Below, piece after piece: positions 7,194 through 15,354 of a stretch of 20,703 nucleotides of DNA (the first letter of the stretch is position 1; every line of letters begins with the position of its first letter). This DNA is from Giesbergeria sp. Lineage in GTDB: Bacteria > Pseudomonadota > Gammaproteobacteria > Burkholderiales > Burkholderiaceae_C. The translations under genes and the position numbers were made by a program. Where the stretch lies: positions 1 through 20,703 of the forward strand of contig JAGNUJ010000015.1 of assembly GCA_017987055.1 (NCBI GenBank), given 5' to 3'. The notes under the pieces are model-generated. The model was not told the DNA's origin and ran no database searches. It saw nothing but the letters and a program-made list of their open reading frames with translations.

Positions 7194-9353
7194 CCACCAC
7201 CCCACCCGTCTGCCGCCCCCTCTGCGGCCCCCGCGGCGCCCAGCGTTTTGCTATCGGTGGCGCTGCACACGCCCGTCCACAGCAACCTCGGCGCGCTGCT
7301 GAGCTATAGCTGCGAGCGCGCCCTGGCACCGGGCACGCTGGTGCGCGTGCCGCTGGGCGCGCGCGAGGTGCTGGGCGTGGTCTGGGAGGGCGACGCGCCG
7401 CCGCTGCCAGCGGGCAAAGCGGCGCGCGCTGTCGCTGGCGTGCTGGACGGCATTGCGCCGCTGGACGGCCACTGGCGCCGCTTGGTTGCCTTTGCCGCAC
7501 GCTATTACCAGCGCAGCTTGGGCGAAATCGCCATGACCGCCCTGCCGCCGCAGCTGCGCGACCTCAACGCCGCGCAACTGGCACGCCGCCTGCGCCGCCC
7601 CAGCACTGCGCAGGCCAGCGCCGACGCTACGCCTTTGATAGCGCTCACCGCAGAGCAGCAAAGGGCTACAGCCCAAATTGATGCAAATACTGGCCCGTTT
7701 TTGCTGTTTGGCAGCACCGGCAGCGGCAAAACCGAGGTGTATATGCGCTGCGTGCAACAGGCGCTGGACGGCGAACCCATCAACGGCATCGCCCCGCAAG
7801 CGCTGGTGATGGTGCCGGAGATCAACCTGACGCCGCAGTTGCAAGAGCGCTTCACCGCCCGCTTTGGCGAGGACAGCGTGGTCTCGCTGCACAGCGGCAT
7901 GACCCACCCGCAGCGGCTGAAAAACTGGCTGGCCGCGCACAGCGGCAGCGCGCGCATCGTGCTGGGCACGCGCATGGCGGTGTTTGCCTCGATGCCGGGA
8001 CTCAAGCTGATAGTGGTCGATGAGGAGCACGACGCCAGCTACAAGCAGCAAGAAGGTGCGCGCTACTCCGCCCGCGACTTGGCGATTTGGCGCGGGCGCG
8101 AGCAGCACGCCAAAGTCATCCTCGGTTCGGCCACCCCGTCGCTGGAGAGCTGGTACGCCAGCCGAGCCGCCACCGACGGCGACCCCGGCGGACGCTATCT
8201 GCGCCTAGAGATGCCCAGCCGCATCGCCTCGGGTGACAACGCCGCCAGCTTGCCAGTGCTACGCGTGGTCAACATGAAGCGCCAACCCCGGCGCACGGTG
8301 TTCTCGGCGCCGCTGCTGGCCGCGCTGCAAGAGCGCGTCGAGCGCGGCGAGCAGTGCATGATTTTGCTCAACCGCCGTGGCTACGCGCCGGTGCTGCACT
8401 GCGCCGATTGCGACTGGAAAAGCGACTGCCCGCACTGCAGCGCCCACCAAGTGTTCCACCGCATCGACCGCACGCTGCGCTGCCACCACTGCAGCTACAC
8501 AGTGCGCGTGCCGCGCGCTTGCCCGGGCTGCGCCAGCCCCGACATCACCGCCATCGGCCAAGGCACTGAGCAACTCGAAGAGCAACTCACGCACCTGCTG
8601 ACTGGCGTGCTGCGCCCCGACGGCCAGCCGGTCAAAGTCGCCCGCATCGACGCCGACACCACCAAGCTCAAAGGTGCGCTGCAAACGCAGTTGGCGCAGG
8701 TGCATTCCGGCGAGATTGACGTGCTGATTGGCACGCAAATGGTCGCCAAAGGGCATGACTTTCGCCGCATCACGTTGGTGGCGGCGGTGCAGCCCGATGG
8801 CGCGCTGTTCTCCAGCGACTTTCGCGCGGCGGAGCGGTTATTTGCGCTGCTGCTGCAAGCCAGCGGCCGCGCTGGGCGCGATGCGCAGTACGTCGCCGCC
8901 CAAGGCAGCCGCAGCGAGATGTGGCTGCAAACCTTCCACCCCGAGCACGCCCTCTTCGCCGCGCTGCGCCAGCACGACTACCCGGCCTTTGCCGCGCAGC
9001 AGCTGCAAGAGCGCCGCGACGCCGCCATGCCGCCGTTCGCTTTCCAAGCCTTAGTGCGCGCCGATGCGCGCACACAAGAAGCGGCGCAAGGCTTTTTGCA
9101 AGCGGCCAGCGACGCCGCCCGCGCCCACGCTGTGGCCGGGCTGGAGCAGGTCACGCTGTACCCGCCGGTGCCCCTGACCATCCAGCGCGTCGCCAACGTC
9201 GAGCGGGCGCAAATGCTGCTTGAATCACCCTCGCGCCCGGCATTGCAGCGCTTTTTGGCCGGCTGGCAGCCGCTGCTGCACGCCACGCGCAGCCAGCCTG
9301 AGCACAAAAGCGTGGTGCGCTGGCTGATTGATGTCGATCCGCTGGCGATTTAA
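7176..9353 (+). CDS. priA: Primosomal protein N' (replication restart helicase)
   Basis: PriA recognises stalled or repaired forks, unwinds DNA 3'-5' and starts assembly of the restart primosome that reloads DnaB. The 725-residue protein has an N-terminal DNA-binding region, Walker A GSTGSGKT (179-186), DEEH (282-285), GSATPSLES, and a zinc module with eight Cys at about 409, 412, 418, 421, 436, 439, 449 and 452. Later helicase motifs are GTQMVAKGHDF and QASGRAGRD. The first ~22 residues are Pro/Ala/Ser-rich and precede the conserved start (VLLSVALHTPV). A TGA codon sits directly before the ATG, so no earlier in-frame start exists. A GTG or TTG near codons 24-28 is a possible alternative. No good Shine-Dalgarno sequence is visible. 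Confidence 0.95.
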   Translation: MLLLSTPPPHPSAAPSAAPAAPSVLLSVALHTPVHSNLGALLSYSCERALAPGTLVRVPLGAREVLGVVWEGDAPPLPAGKAARAVAGVLDGIAPLDGHWRRLVAFAARYYQRSLGEIAMTALPPQLRDLNAAQLARRLRRPSTAQASADATPLIALTAEQQRATAQIDANTGPFLLFGSTGSGKTEVYMRCVQQALDGEPINGIAPQALVMVPEINLTPQLQERFTARFGEDSVVSLHSGMTHPQRLKNWLAAHSGSARIVLGTRMAVFASMPGLKLIVVDEEHDASYKQQEGARYSARDLAIWRGREQHAKVILGSATPSLESWYASRAATDGDPGGRYLRLEMPSRIASGDNAASLPVLRVVNMKRQPRRTVFSAPLLAALQERVERGEQCMILLNRRGYAPVLHCADCDWKSDCPHCSAHQVFHRIDRTLRCHHCSYTVRVPRACPGCASPDITAIGQGTEQLEEQLTHLLTGVLRPDGQPVKVARIDADTTKLKGALQTQLAQVHSGEIDVLIGTQMVAKGHDFRRITLVAAVQPDGALFSSDFRAAERLFALLLQASGRAGRDAQYVAAQGSRSEMWLQTFHPEHALFAALRQHDYPAFAAQQLQERRDAAMPPFAFQALVRADARTQEAAQGFLQAASDAARAHAVAGLEQVTLYPPVPLTIQRVANVERAQMLLESPSRPALQRFLAGWQPLLHATRSQPEHKSVVRWLIDVDPLAI

Positions 9354-9379
9354 AGCACACGCTAATTTTTGGAGAAAAA

Positions 9380-9736
9380 ATGATGATGCATACCCGTAGC
9401 GTTTTGGCCGCTGTACTCGGCAGTGGCACTTTGGCCCTCTTGGCCGGTTGCGCTGGGCCTATCGGTCCGTCTGCCAGCCAGCGCCCTGCGGCCACACCGC
9501 CCCACCAGTGGCAAACCCCCGGCCCGCGCGGGGGCGTGTGCGAGGCCGCGCCCGCGCAAGCCTTCATCGGCCAGCCCGCCACTGCCGGCGTGATTGAAAA
9601 AGCCCGCATCGCCAGCGGTGCCGCCATTGCCCGGGTGCTGCACCCCAACCAACCGACAACGCGCGAATTCAACCGCGAACGGCTGAATTTGCTCTTAGAC
9701 GCACAAGGCAAAATTGCTGCCGCGCATTGCAGCTAA
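9380..9736 (+). CDS. Putative lipoprotein, peptidase inhibitor I78 family
   Basis: The 118-residue protein begins with a lipoprotein signal peptide: positive end, hydrophobic core, and lipobox LAGC with Cys24 as the lipidation site. A Pro/Ala linker follows. The rest resembles the I78 inhibitor family (small inhibitors of serine proteases): Cys54, FIGQPA, the RIASGAAIARVLHPNQPTT stretch, REFNRERLNLLLDAQGKI, and the final Cys117, which probably pairs with Cys54. A GGAG six bases before the first of three possible starts (MMMH) supports 9380. It follows priA closely and may be cotranscribed, though function does not link them. The I78 assignment is from motif recall. Confidence 0.75.
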   Translation: MMMHTRSVLAAVLGSGTLALLAGCAGPIGPSASQRPAATPPHQWQTPGPRGGVCEAAPAQAFIGQPATAGVIEKARIASGAAIARVLHPNQPTTREFNRERLNLLLDAQGKIAAAHCS

Positions 9737-9750
9737 TAGACTATAAAAAC

Positions 9751-9788
9751 AATAGCTACAACCGCACGTATTTATTGGGCTACAGGCC
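9751..9788 (-). repeat. Dispersed intergenic repeat, copy 4 (inverted, degenerate)
   Basis: Reading on the plus strand as AATAGCTACAACCGCACGTA then TTTATTGGGCTACAGGCC, this is a diverged reverse-orientation copy of the repeat seen at 271, 782, 11672 and 19166. It fills the space between the convergent I78-lipoprotein and hemW genes and ends at the hemW stop codon. Confidence 0.7.
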
Positions 9789-11051
9789 TTAATTGGCCAA
9801 AAACAGCGCCTGCAAATCGCTCAAAAAATCAAAGCCGCGCTCGGTAGGGCGCACGTGGGCGATGTCGCGCTCAATCAGGCCTTTGCGCTCGGCCTCGTCC
9901 AGGGCTTTGGCAATCGAGGTGATGGCCAGGCCGGTGCGCTCGGTGAAGTCTTGCAGCGCAAAACCGCCGCGCAGCCGCAGCGCGTTGAGCATGTACTCAA
10001 ACGGCAAATCAGCGCGGCGCACGTCGGCGTCTTGCGCCAGCGCGTGGCCGGCCAGCGCGTTGTCCATGTAGCGCGCCGGGTCGCGAAAACGCGTCTGGCG
10101 CACCACGCGGTGGGCAAAACTGAGCTTGCTGTGCGCGCCGGCGCCAATGCCCAAATAGTCACCAAACTGCCAGTAATTGGTGTTGTGCCAGCAAGCGTGG
10201 CCGGGCTTGGCGTAGGCCGAGATTTCGTAGCGCGCCATGCCAGCTTGGCCGGTCAGCTCGGTGATGCGGTCGAGCATGGCGTAGGCGTCGTCGTCCTCTG
10301 GAATCACCGGTGGAAACTTGGCGAAATAGGTGTTCGGCTCAATCGTCAGGTGGTAGATCGAGATGTGCGGCGGCTTCAAGGCCAGCGCGGTGCGCAAGTC
10401 TTCGTCCAACTCGGCCATCGTTTGGCCGGGCAGCGCGTACATCAAATCAAGGTTGAAGGTGTCAAAGGCCTGCGCGGCTTCTTCGACCGCTGCCAGCGCC
10501 TGCGCGCGGTCGTGGACGCGGCCCAGCGCCTGCAGGTGGCGGTCGTTAAAGCTTTGCACGCCAATCGACAAGCGCGTCACGCCCGCCGCACGGAAGGCGC
10601 GAAAGCGGTCTTTCTCAAAGGTGCCGGGGTTGGCTTCGAGCGTGATTTCGCAGCCGGCCGCCAGCGGCAGGCGGGCGCGGATATCGCCCAGCAGCCGGTC
10701 AATCGACTGCGGCGAAAACAGGCTGGGCGTGCCGCCGCCAATAAAAATGCTGTGGACTTGGCGGCCCCAAACCAGCGGCAGCGCGGCTTCGAGGTCGGCC
10801 ATCAGCGCGTCAAGGTAACGCTGCTCGGGAACACCCGTCGCACCGCCAGCGCCCTGCCACTCGTGCGAATTGAAATCGCAGTACGGGCATTTTTTCAGGC
10901 ACCACGGCAGGTGGACGTAGAGCGACAGCGGCGGCAGGCTGGCGAGCTGCAGCAGGCCGGGGCGCATGTAGTGCTGGATATCGCGCAGTGGGGCAGGCGC
11001 ATCTTCCGTGCTGACCTGCGCCACCGCAATGATGGGAATGGAGTCGGTCAT
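9789..11051 (-). CDS. hemW: HemW, radical SAM haem chaperone
   Basis: The protein belongs to the HemN/HemW radical SAM family. The CLKKCPYCDF motif carries the three cluster-binding Cys (51, 55, 58 from the ATG), followed by GGGTPSLF, EANPGTF, RLSIGVQSFND and DLMYALPGQT. At about 420 residues, with no extra N-terminal Cys and in synteny with rdgB, it fits HemW, now regarded as a haem-binding protein that delivers haem to target proteins, rather than the true coproporphyrinogen dehydrogenase HemN. I chose the ATG at 11051; a GTG at 11066 in the same frame overlaps the rdgB stop (GTGA) and is a fair alternative giving 425 residues. Either start places it directly after rdgB in one operon. Confidence 0.9.
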   Translation of the reverse strand: MTDSIPIIAVAQVSTEDAPAPLRDIQHYMRPGLLQLASLPPLSLYVHLPWCLKKCPYCDFNSHEWQGAGGATGVPEQRYLDALMADLEAALPLVWGRQVHSIFIGGGTPSLFSPQSIDRLLGDIRARLPLAAGCEITLEANPGTFEKDRFRAFRAAGVTRLSIGVQSFNDRHLQALGRVHDRAQALAAVEEAAQAFDTFNLDLMYALPGQTMAELDEDLRTALALKPPHISIYHLTIEPNTYFAKFPPVIPEDDDAYAMLDRITELTGQAGMARYEISAYAKPGHACWHNTNYWQFGDYLGIGAGAHSKLSFAHRVVRQTRFRDPARYMDNALAGHALAQDADVRRADLPFEYMLNALRLRGGFALQDFTERTGLAITSIAKALDEAERKGLIERDIAHVRPTERGFDFLSDLQALFLAN

Positions 11052-11062
11052 AGCGCGCCCGC

Positions 11063-11662
11063 TCACAGCCAGCGCTCGCGCAGCAGCGCCAGCATTTGCT
11101 GCGAGGAGCTGCCACGGTGGCTGTAGGCATTTTTGACTTCGGTGGGCAACTCGGCAAAGGTTTTGCCCAGCTGCGGCAGAAACATCACCGGGTCAAAACC
11201 AAAACCGTTGCTGCCGCGCCGCTCGCGCGTGATTTCGCCAACCACGCGGCCCACGGCAATCAACGGCTCCGGGTCTTGCGGGCTGCGCACCGCCACCAGC
11301 GTGCTGACCAGCGCGGCGCGGCGGTTGTCTTGGTGCTGCATTTGCTCCAGCAGGGCGATGACGTTGTTGTCGTCGCTTTTGTCGTAGCCAAACTGCGTGC
11401 AGTAGTGCGCCGTGTCCACGCCCGGCAGGCCGCCAAAGGCGTCGACGCACAGGCCAGCGTCGTCGGCAATGGCGGCCAAGCCGGTGTGCGCCGACGCAAA
11501 GCGCGCTTTGGCCAGTGCGTTTTCGACAAAAGTGCGGTGCGGCTCCTCGGCCTCGCCCACGCCGAGGTCGGCTTGGCGGATCAATTCAACGCCCAGCGGG
11601 GCGAACATGGTTTGCAATTCGGCCAATTTGCCGCGGTTGTTCGATGCCAATACGATTTTCAT
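11063..11662 (-). CDS. rdgB: XTP/dITP diphosphatase (non-canonical purine NTP pyrophosphatase)
   Basis: RdgB hydrolyses dITP, XTP and ITP to the monophosphate plus pyrophosphate, keeping deaminated purines out of DNA and RNA. The 199-residue protein has the family landmarks: ASNNRGKLAEL at the N-terminus, FVENALAKAR, ADDAGLCVDAFGGLPGVDTA with the catalytic Asp68/Asp69 pair, GSNGFGFDPVMFLPQLGKTF, and HRGSS near the end. The start MKIVLASNN at 11662 is the conserved one; an in-frame ATG six codons upstream at 11680 is unlikely because it falls inside the Shine-Dalgarno region. The GGAGG before the start lies in dispersed repeat copy 3. The stop overlaps or lies next to the hemW start. Confidence 0.95.
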   Translation of the reverse strand: MKIVLASNNRGKLAELQTMFAPLGVELIRQADLGVGEAEEPHRTFVENALAKARFASAHTGLAAIADDAGLCVDAFGGLPGVDTAHYCTQFGYDKSDDNNVIALLEQMQHQDNRRAALVSTLVAVRSPQDPEPLIAVGRVVGEITRERRGSNGFGFDPVMFLPQLGKTFAELPTEVKNAYSHRGSSSQQMLALLRERWL

Positions 11663-11671
11663 AGTCAAAAT

Positions 11672-11713
11672 GGCCTCCATCCCTTTAGATACGTGCGCTA
11701 GCAGCTATTATTT
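11672..11713 (+). repeat. Dispersed intergenic repeat, copy 3 (rdgB leader)
   Basis: The copy reads GGCCTCCATCCCTTTAGATA then CGTGCGCTAGCAGCTATTAT. It fills almost the whole 71-bp gap between the phosphatase stop and the rdgB start and, on the minus strand, supplies GGAGG for rdgB. It shares ATACGTGCGCTAGCAGCTAT exactly with copy 2. Confidence 0.88.
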
Positions 11714-11733
11714 TGTGAGTAAAAAACGCGCCT

Positions 11734-12639
11734 TTAGATTTTGCGAGCGGCGGAGCGGCGAATGGCTTCGTTGATTTCGGCAATCGAGCGCTCGATGGCC
11801 GCATCGTCCAAGTCATCGGTGTCATCAAACTCATCGAGCGCAGCAGCTTGGATGGTTGAGGCAAACACATCGCCGCCGATGCTGTCGATCGAGATGCCTT
11901 GGGTCGATTCAAACGGATCGGGCGTCTCCCACTCCAGCGCAATCACAGTGACGTTGTCGCTGCCAGCGCCGGCGCTGCGCAGGGCGCTTTCGACCAACTC
12001 GGGCACCGCCTCAGCCACCGGCAAGCGGGCTACATCGCGGGCAATGACCTCATCGCTGAGCGCGCCCCACAGGCCGTCCGAGCACAGCAAAATGCGGTCG
12101 CCTTGCTCCAGCGCCACCGGACCGGCCAAGTCGTAAATCGGCTTGGTTGGCGAACCCAGACAGGTAAACAGCACGTTGCGGTTGATGTGCGCCAAGCTGG
12201 CCGGAATGTGGGGCAGCTCCATGTAGGAATGGTCGCGCGTGCGCGTCAGCAGCTCGCCGGCGCGCACCATGTACAGGCGCGAGTCGCCGCAGTGAACCCA
12301 CGTGGCGCAGCCACCTTGCAGCACGGCGGCCACCAGCGTGGTGCGCGGCGAGTCGAGCGCGCCTTTGTCGCTGGCATAACGCAAAATTTGGTGGTGCGCC
12401 GCCAGCAGCGCCGAGGACAAAAACTCCTGCACATCCGCCAAAGCCGGTTTGGCTTGGCTTTGAAAGCGCGCGGCAATAGTTTGCAGGGCGATTTGCGCTG
12501 CCACTTCGCCCTCGGGATGCCCGCCCATGCCGTCGGCTAGCACAAACAGCCCGGCCTCACGGGTGTAGCAGTAGCCCATGCGGTCTTCGTTTTTTTCGCG
12601 GCCACCGCGGCGGCTGACTTGAAAGACAGAAAATTTCAT
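11734..12639 (-). CDS. PP2C-type Ser/Thr protein phosphatase
   Basis: The 301-residue protein is a metal-dependent PP2C-family (PPM) phosphatase. The metal- and phosphate-binding motifs are all present: GGREKNEDR (Asp19), VLADGMGGH (Asp36, Gly37), HCGDSRLY (Asp119), LLCSDGLWG (Asp188) and GSDNVTV (Asp228). The domain ends near residue 240. The remaining ~60 residues form an acidic tail (EFDDTDDLDD) and then a basic end. There is no membrane segment, so it is cytosolic. Its ATG overlaps the stop of the upstream kinase gene in ATGA, which makes it very likely the phosphatase that reverses that kinase's phosphorylation; this pairing is inferred from context. Confidence 0.93.
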   Translation of the reverse strand: MKFSVFQVSRRGGREKNEDRMGYCYTREAGLFVLADGMGGHPEGEVAAQIALQTIAARFQSQAKPALADVQEFLSSALLAAHHQILRYASDKGALDSPRTTLVAAVLQGGCATWVHCGDSRLYMVRAGELLTRTRDHSYMELPHIPASLAHINRNVLFTCLGSPTKPIYDLAGPVALEQGDRILLCSDGLWGALSDEVIARDVARLPVAEAVPELVESALRSAGAGSDNVTVIALEWETPDPFESTQGISIDSIGGDVFASTIQAAALDEFDDTDDLDDAAIERSIAEINEAIRRSAARKI

Positions 12640-13652
12640 TTAGGTTTGCCTGTCAGACCGGCCACATCACCGACTTTTTGCACGCTTTTTTTGGTGTCAG
12701 CCACCAAGGTGTCGAGTTGCAGGCGCATCTTCTCGGCCACCGTGAGCTTGGTGTAGCGGCGCTCGCCTTCGCGCGAGAGCTCTTTTTGCAGCGCAAACAC
12801 CGACTGCGGGCGCGAGAGCGGGTCCATCGCCATGCACCACTCGACCACTTCAATCAGGTTGTCTGAATAGACGCCGCGCAGCTTGGTCAGCGCCAGCGCG
12901 AGACGGTCTTTGTCATGGCGTTGGGGCGCCTCGTTGGGTGGAAAGCCTTGCATACAGGCGTACATACAAGCGCCAATGGCGTAAATATCGGTCCACGGCC
13001 CCATCGAGGAGTCGCGCCGGTACATCTCGGGCGCGGCAAAGCCGGGCGTGTACATCGGGCGGATGAAGTTGCCTTCTTTGGACAGCACCTCGCGCGCGGC
13101 GCCAAAGTCAATCAACACCGCTTTGTTGTCGTCGGTGATGAAGATGTTGGCGGGCTTGATGTCCAAATGCAGCATCTTGTGCTGGTGGACGATGCGCATG
13201 CCGCGCAGCACTTCTTCAAACAACGAGCGGATGGTGGATTCGCGAAAAACTTTTTCAGTTTTCAGGTCGCGGGCGGTGATGATGAAGTCCTGCAGGGTCG
13301 CGCCCTCTAGGTAATTCATCACCATGTAAACGGTTTCGTTCTCGCGAAAAAAATTCAGCACGCTGACCACCGAGGCGTGTGAAATTTGCGCCAGCGCGCG
13401 GCCTTCTTCAAAAAAGCTTTTCAGGCCGAGGCGGTAGAGGGAGAGCTTTTCCGGTGGCACTTTGGGCAGCAACTCGCCAACGGAGCGCGTAGCCAGCGAG
13501 GAGGGCAGATACTCTTTAATGGCCACTTGCTGGCCTTCGCCGTCCAGCGCCAGATAGACCACACCAAAGCCCCCTGAAGAGACCCGGCGTATCACACGAT
13601 AGCCACCTATGACCGTATCGGGCGGCAGCGACGCCGGCTTGGTTTTTGACAT
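12636..13652 (-). CDS. Eukaryotic-like Ser/Thr protein kinase (non-RD)
   Basis: The 338-residue protein is a Hanks-type kinase. It has a glycine loop SSGGFGVVY (25-33), the ATP-binding Lys46 in VAIKEYL, the catalytic loop HLDIKPANI (Asp164, Lys166, Asn169), DFG at 182-184, and an APE motif at 207-209. The Arg usually before the catalytic Asp (HRD) is Leu here, so this is a non-RD kinase. The kinase domain fills residues ~17-285, then comes a short Lys-rich tail. I see no transmembrane helix and no PASTA or other sensor domain, so it should be soluble. It is the first gene of the block running through the PP2C gene to hemW. There is no clear Shine-Dalgarno sequence before the ATG. Confidence 0.92.
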   Translation of the reverse strand: MSKTKPASLPPDTVIGGYRVIRRVSSGGFGVVYLALDGEGQQVAIKEYLPSSLATRSVGELLPKVPPEKLSLYRLGLKSFFEEGRALAQISHASVVSVLNFFRENETVYMVMNYLEGATLQDFIITARDLKTEKVFRESTIRSLFEEVLRGMRIVHQHKMLHLDIKPANIFITDDNKAVLIDFGAAREVLSKEGNFIRPMYTPGFAAPEMYRRDSSMGPWTDIYAIGACMYACMQGFPPNEAPQRHDKDRLALALTKLRGVYSDNLIEVVEWCMAMDPLSRPQSVFALQKELSREGERRYTKLTVAEKMRLQLDTLVADTKKSVQKVGDVAGLTGKPK

Positions 13653-13691
13653 ATTTTGCGCGGAGAATTTAGTGGGTACAGCAGAAACCGG

Positions 13692-13707
13692 ATAATCGCC
13701 GGATTAT
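13692..13707. promoter_or_regulatory. Small inverted repeat in the kinase/yicC divergent promoter region
   Basis: ATAATC-GCCG-GATTAT is a perfect 6-bp inverted repeat in the 74-bp gap between the divergent kinase and yicC start codons. GGATAAT within it resembles a -10 box for yicC. It could be an operator or just overlapping -10-like sequences; support is limited. Confidence 0.35.
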
Positions 13708-13726
13708 TAGCAAACACATAAATTCA

Positions 13727-14644
13727 ATGGCAGTTTACAGCATGACCGGATACGCCAGCGCCCAGCAGGACGCATCCACCCAAGGCAGCGATGCCGATGT
13801 GCGGACCCCTCCTGCGCGCCAGCTGGGGCTGGAAATTCGCTCGGTCAACAGCCGGTTTTTAGACATCTCGTTTCGCCTACCCGACGAGCTGCGCGCTATG
13901 GAGCCGCTGCTGCGCACGCTGCTGACCAAGAAAATCAAGCGCGGCAAAGTCGAGGTGCGCGCCGCCATTGAAAACGCCGGTGTCGGCACCCTGCCCGAGT
14001 TGTCAACGCGATTTTTACAGCGCCTCAATGGCCTGCAAGACAACGTGCAAGCGTGGCTACCAGACGCTGCGCCACTGTCGGTAGCCGAGGTATTGCGCCT
14101 GAGCGCCAACAGCCACAGCAGCCAAGAAGACTGGAGCAAGACCATTCCAGCACTGGCTGAAAAAGCCCTCAAAGCCCTGCTGGCTGCGCGCAAACAAGAG
14201 GGCGAGCGCTTGGCCAACATGCTGCACAGTCACCTGAACCAACTGCGCGCGCTGACACAACAAGCCGTGCCACTGGTGCCGCAACTGGTCGAGCAACAAC
14301 GCCTGCGCTTTATGGAGCGCTGGAAAGAAGCGATGGGCTTGGCCGAAGGCAGCGCCACACCCGAGGCGGCGCAAGACCGCGCCCTGTCCGAGGCCACCGC
14401 CTTTGCCATCCGCATCGATGTGGCCGAAGAAGTGACGCGCCTGCAATCGCACTTGGACGAAATCGAGCGCTTATTGCAGCAAGGCGGCGAAATTGGTAAA
14501 CGCCTCGACTTCTTAATCCAAGAACTGCACCGCGAAGCCAACACGTTAGGTTCCAAATCGGCTGTGCTGGAGATGACGCGCATCAGCGTGGACATGAAGG
14601 TGCTGATCGAACAAATGCGCGAGCAAGTGCAAAATATCGAATAA
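13727..14644 (+). CDS. yicC: YicC/YloC family endoribonuclease
   Basis: The 305-residue protein begins MAVYSMTGYASA, the diagnostic start of the YicC family, continues with EIRSVNSRFLDISFRLPDEL (near residue 45) and ends with the C-terminal domain signature around RLDFLIQELHREANTLGSKS. Family members are metal-dependent endoribonucleases acting on RNA, including small RNAs; that activity is taken from the family, not shown here. It sits 44 bp upstream of gmk on the same strand, a common arrangement. The ATG at 13727 lacks an obvious Shine-Dalgarno sequence, but the conserved N-terminus fixes the start. Confidence 0.93.
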   Translation: MAVYSMTGYASAQQDASTQGSDADVRTPPARQLGLEIRSVNSRFLDISFRLPDELRAMEPLLRTLLTKKIKRGKVEVRAAIENAGVGTLPELSTRFLQRLNGLQDNVQAWLPDAAPLSVAEVLRLSANSHSSQEDWSKTIPALAEKALKALLAARKQEGERLANMLHSHLNQLRALTQQAVPLVPQLVEQQRLRFMERWKEAMGLAEGSATPEAAQDRALSEATAFAIRIDVAEEVTRLQSHLDEIERLLQQGGEIGKRLDFLIQELHREANTLGSKSAVLEMTRISVDMKVLIEQMREQVQNIE

Positions 14645-14688
14645 CGCTTTTATTTTTATAGCGCCCAAGACAACCAGCACTCAGCAGC

Positions 14689-15336
14689 ATGCCCAACGCA
14701 TCAGACACCCCCACCACGGACTACCCCGGAAACCTCTTTGTCGTCGCCGCGCCCAGCGGGGCTGGCAAGTCCAGCTTGGTCAAAGCCCTGTTGGAGCTCG
14801 ATTCGCATATTTTTTTATCGGTCTCGCACACTACTCGTGCTCCGCGCGGTCAGGAAAAACACGGGCGCGACTATTTTTTTGCCTCGCAAACTGAATTTGA
14901 TGCCATGGTGGCATCCAACGCCTTTGTCGAATGGGCGCATGTCCACGGCCAGCGTTATGGCACATCGAAAAAAGCCATCGAAGAGCGCATTGCCCAAGGT
15001 GCTGACGTGATTTTGGAGATCGACTTTCAAGGCGCGCTGCAAATCAAAAAGACCTTTGCCAACGCGGTGCTGATCTTCATACTGCCACCCAGCTGGGAAG
15101 AGCTGCGCTCGCGCCTAGAGCGCCGGGGCGAAGACTCGGCCGAAATCATCGAGCTGCGCCTGCAAAATGCCGCCACCGAGATGGCACAGGCCGTAAACTT
15201 CGATTTCGTTATAATTAACGAACTGTTTGAGCGCGCACTTTTCGACCTAAAAGCCATCGCCCACGCCCAGCGGCTCAAATACGCGGCTCAGCGCCGTGCC
15301 CGAGCCGCAACGTTCGAGTCGCTCAATATCCCCTGA
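14689..15336 (+). CDS. gmk: Guanylate kinase
   Basis: Gmk phosphorylates GMP to GDP with ATP in the cytosol. The 215-residue protein has the P-loop [10 protein letters not shown] (about 21-30), the GMP-binding [20 protein letters not shown], the [10 protein letters not shown] segment, [15 protein letters not shown], and the lid region [13 protein letters not shown]. The first ~13 residues ([13 protein letters not shown]) are an extension ahead of the conserved [11 protein letters not shown]; no closer ATG exists. It is followed by rpoZ after 18 bp, so gmk-rpoZ is an operon unit as in many proteobacteria. As a GTP-pool enzyme next to spoT it is also a known kind of target of (p)ppGpp. Confidence 0.96.
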   Translation: MPNASDTPTTDYPGNLFVVAAPSGAGKSSLVKALLELDSHIFLSVSHTTRAPRGQEKHGRDYFFASQTEFDAMVASNAFVEWAHVHGQRYGTSKKAIEERIAQGADVILEIDFQGALQIKKTFANAVLIFILPPSWEELRSRLERRGEDSAEIIELRLQNAATEMAQAVNFDFVIINELFERALFDLKAIAHAQRLKYAAQRRARAATFESLNIP

Positions 15337-15354
15337 AGTTCCCTGGAGTAAATC

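Noticed and set aside
6694-7309. Two overlapping open frames in the hemE-priA gap as possible small genes
   Set aside because: No Shine-Dalgarno sequence, no motif, unusual residue content, and the longer one runs into priA out of frame. The region is better explained as non-coding.
7635-7690. Stretch in priA resembling the dispersed repeat (GATAGCGCT...AGGGCTACAGCCC)
   Set aside because: The match is short and gapped, and the codons encode a normal PriA segment (LTAEQQRATAQI) just before the Walker A region, so similarity is likely chance.
9855-11126. Plus-strand open frame of about 420 codons opposite hemW
   Set aside because: It is antisense to the clear radical SAM gene, has shadow-type composition (A, R, Q, V, H), and has no recognisable domain.
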